Assembly (NCBI GenBank): GCA_022703195.1
Contig: JAKLEF010000122.1
Span: forward strand, 1 to 6,193
DNA length: 6,193 bases
Direction of reading: 5' to 3'
Origin: Candidatus Fermentibacterota bacterium
Lineage (GTDB): Bacteria > Fermentibacterota > Fermentibacteria > Fermentibacterales > Fermentibacteraceae
The notes below the pieces were generated by a model. It was given only the letters and a program-made list of their open reading frames with translations, had not been told where the DNA came from and ran no database searches. The position numbers and the translations under genes were made by a program. This document shows, one piece after another, positions 5,496-6,193 of this stretch; within the stretch, counting starts at the first letter, position 1; every line of letters starts with the position of its first letter.

Positions 5496-6193
5496 ATGGG
5501 TCGCGGCTGGAACCGGCGCATGAATCCCCGCGGTAAAGGCATCCCCCTCGTGCTGGCCGCCGTTCTCGTGCCCGCATGCGCTCCCGAGGCCTGCACCAGC
5601 TTCGTCGAGTATGCCTCGGGCGGGGCGTGGTACGGGATGAACTTCGACTGGTACCCCGACCAGGAGATCCTTTTCAGGATAGAGACTGACATGGAGGGCG
5701 GCAGGGTCTTCACGACGGCCTTCATCGACGCGGGGGACACCCTCTCGACCGCGGGCATGACCGCGGACGGCAGGTTCTCCACCCTCCAGGTGACCGACGC
5801 GGAATGGACGGGCCCCGATCCCGGCGGGGGAACGCCGCTGATCTACTGGCCCTTCTACGCGCTGATCTACAGAGGCGCCTCGATGGACGACGTCGCGGAG
5901 ATGGTCGCGAACGACACTTACGCGCAGTACGACGACCCGCCGCTGCACGTTATAACTGCCGATGCATCCGGGCGCGCGATGATCATCGAGGTCGGCGAGG
6001 ACGGCAACGACATCCTGGAGCGCGGCGGCAGGCCGTTCATGGCCATGACCAACTTCCACTCATTCTCCTGGGCCGGCAGGGACCCCGCCCTCATCGAGGG
6101 CTGCGGGGCGGACAGGTACAGAAGCGCGCTCCGCGCGCTGAAGGACCACCTCGGCGCCATGTCGCCGGAGGCCGGGATGGCCGTTCTCGAGGC
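5496..6193 (+). CDS. Secreted Ntn-type linear amide hydrolase / acyltransferase, N-terminal part (3' end outside window)
   Basis: The frame is open to the window edge, giving 232 residues. A signal sequence (basic start, then IPLVLAAVLVPAC, 16-28) precedes EACTSF. Cys33 is the expected nucleophile, which becomes the N-terminal residue after processing, as in the choloylglycine hydrolase / penicillin V acylase / acyl-CoA:6-APA acyltransferase superfamily. GMNFDWY (47-53) carries the conserved Asp51; LHVITADASGRAMIIEV (150-166) is a typical core strand pair; TNFHS (185-189) with Asn186 and GADRYR (204-209) with Arg207/Arg209 match the oxyanion and substrate-binding blocks. These enzymes cleave linear amide bonds such as bile salts, penicillin V, acyl-homoserine lactones or peptides; the substrate here is unknown. 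Cys28 makes a competing lipobox-like site (VPAC). ATG 5496 has GGAGG 12 bases upstream; ATG 5520 is in frame, has no SD, and gives a more compact signal peptide. The true start is uncertain. Confidence 0.85.
   Translation, partial: MGRGWNRRMNPRGKGIPLVLAAVLVPACAPEACTSFVEYASGGAWYGMNFDWYPDQEILFRIETDMEGGRVFTTAFIDAGDTLSTAGMTADGRFSTLQVTDAEWTGPDPGGGTPLIYWPFYALIYRGASMDDVAEMVANDTYAQYDDPPLHVITADASGRAMIIEVGEDGNDILERGGRPFMAMTNFHSFSWAGRDPALIEGCGADRYRSALRALKDHLGAMSPEAGMAVLE

Noticed and set aside
4676..5782. Long minus-strand open frame of 368 codons opposite the lipoprotein gene
   Set aside because: Its translation is rich in Gly, Val, Leu and Arg without domain motifs, it has no good start site, and it mirrors the codons of two well-supported plus-strand genes. 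It is a GC-rich antisense shadow.
4983..6059. Minus-strand open frame of 358 codons opposite the Ntn hydrolase
   Set aside because: It ends in low-complexity Arg/Pro/Ser sequence and conflicts with the plus-strand gene that carries conserved ACTSF and NFDW motifs.

Overview
This 6.2 kb window is GC-rich bacterial DNA, densely coding, with AGG used often for arginine and strong Shine-Dalgarno (SD) sites. Eight protein genes can be supported, the first and last cut by the window edges. No rRNA, tRNA, CRISPR array, insertion sequence or phage gene was seen, and no gene-free stretch exceeds about 70 bases. The mix of GC-rich coding, diderm-type surface-glycan enzymes and secreted lipoprotein-like products suggests a Gram-negative-type bacterium, perhaps an uncultivated lineage of the FCB group or its neighbours. 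That placement is a guess from style, not from a marker gene.

Layout. (1) Bases 1-1187, plus strand: the 3' part of a DUF89-family metal-dependent phosphatase, an FmdB-type zinc-ribbon protein overlapping it by 40 bases, and a small DUF6150-like protein built from 13-residue repeats. (2) A 9-bp perfect hairpin at 1169-1194 separates this run from a convergent minus-strand operon. (3) Bases 3762-1213, minus strand: a family 2 glycosyltransferase, a small integral-membrane protein with metal-hydrolase-like His/Asp motifs, and a DegT/DnrJ/EryC1/StrS sugar aminotransferase, with gaps of 19 and 14 bases. (4) Bases 3833 to the end, plus strand: a second family 2 glycosyltransferase of the LPS-core WaaE/KdtX type (TTG start), a secreted lipoprotein-like protein with possible SGNH-hydrolase character (GTG start), and a secreted N-terminal-nucleophile amide hydrolase that runs off the window.

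The minus-strand operon and the divergent plus-strand glycosyltransferase together look like part of a surface polysaccharide or LPS/O-antigen locus. The aminotransferase would make a nucleotide-linked amino sugar, and the two transferases would add sugars to a lipid-linked or core acceptor. The 70-base divergent gap carries candidate promoters for both directions. The two secreted proteins downstream of the second transferase are translationally close to it but not obviously part of glycan synthesis. They may be exported hydrolases that share its transcript. No defence system or clearly new system is evident. The least explained items are the lipoprotein with its HTSHGS, CTQC and GHTTF motifs, and the membrane protein between the transferase and the aminotransferase.
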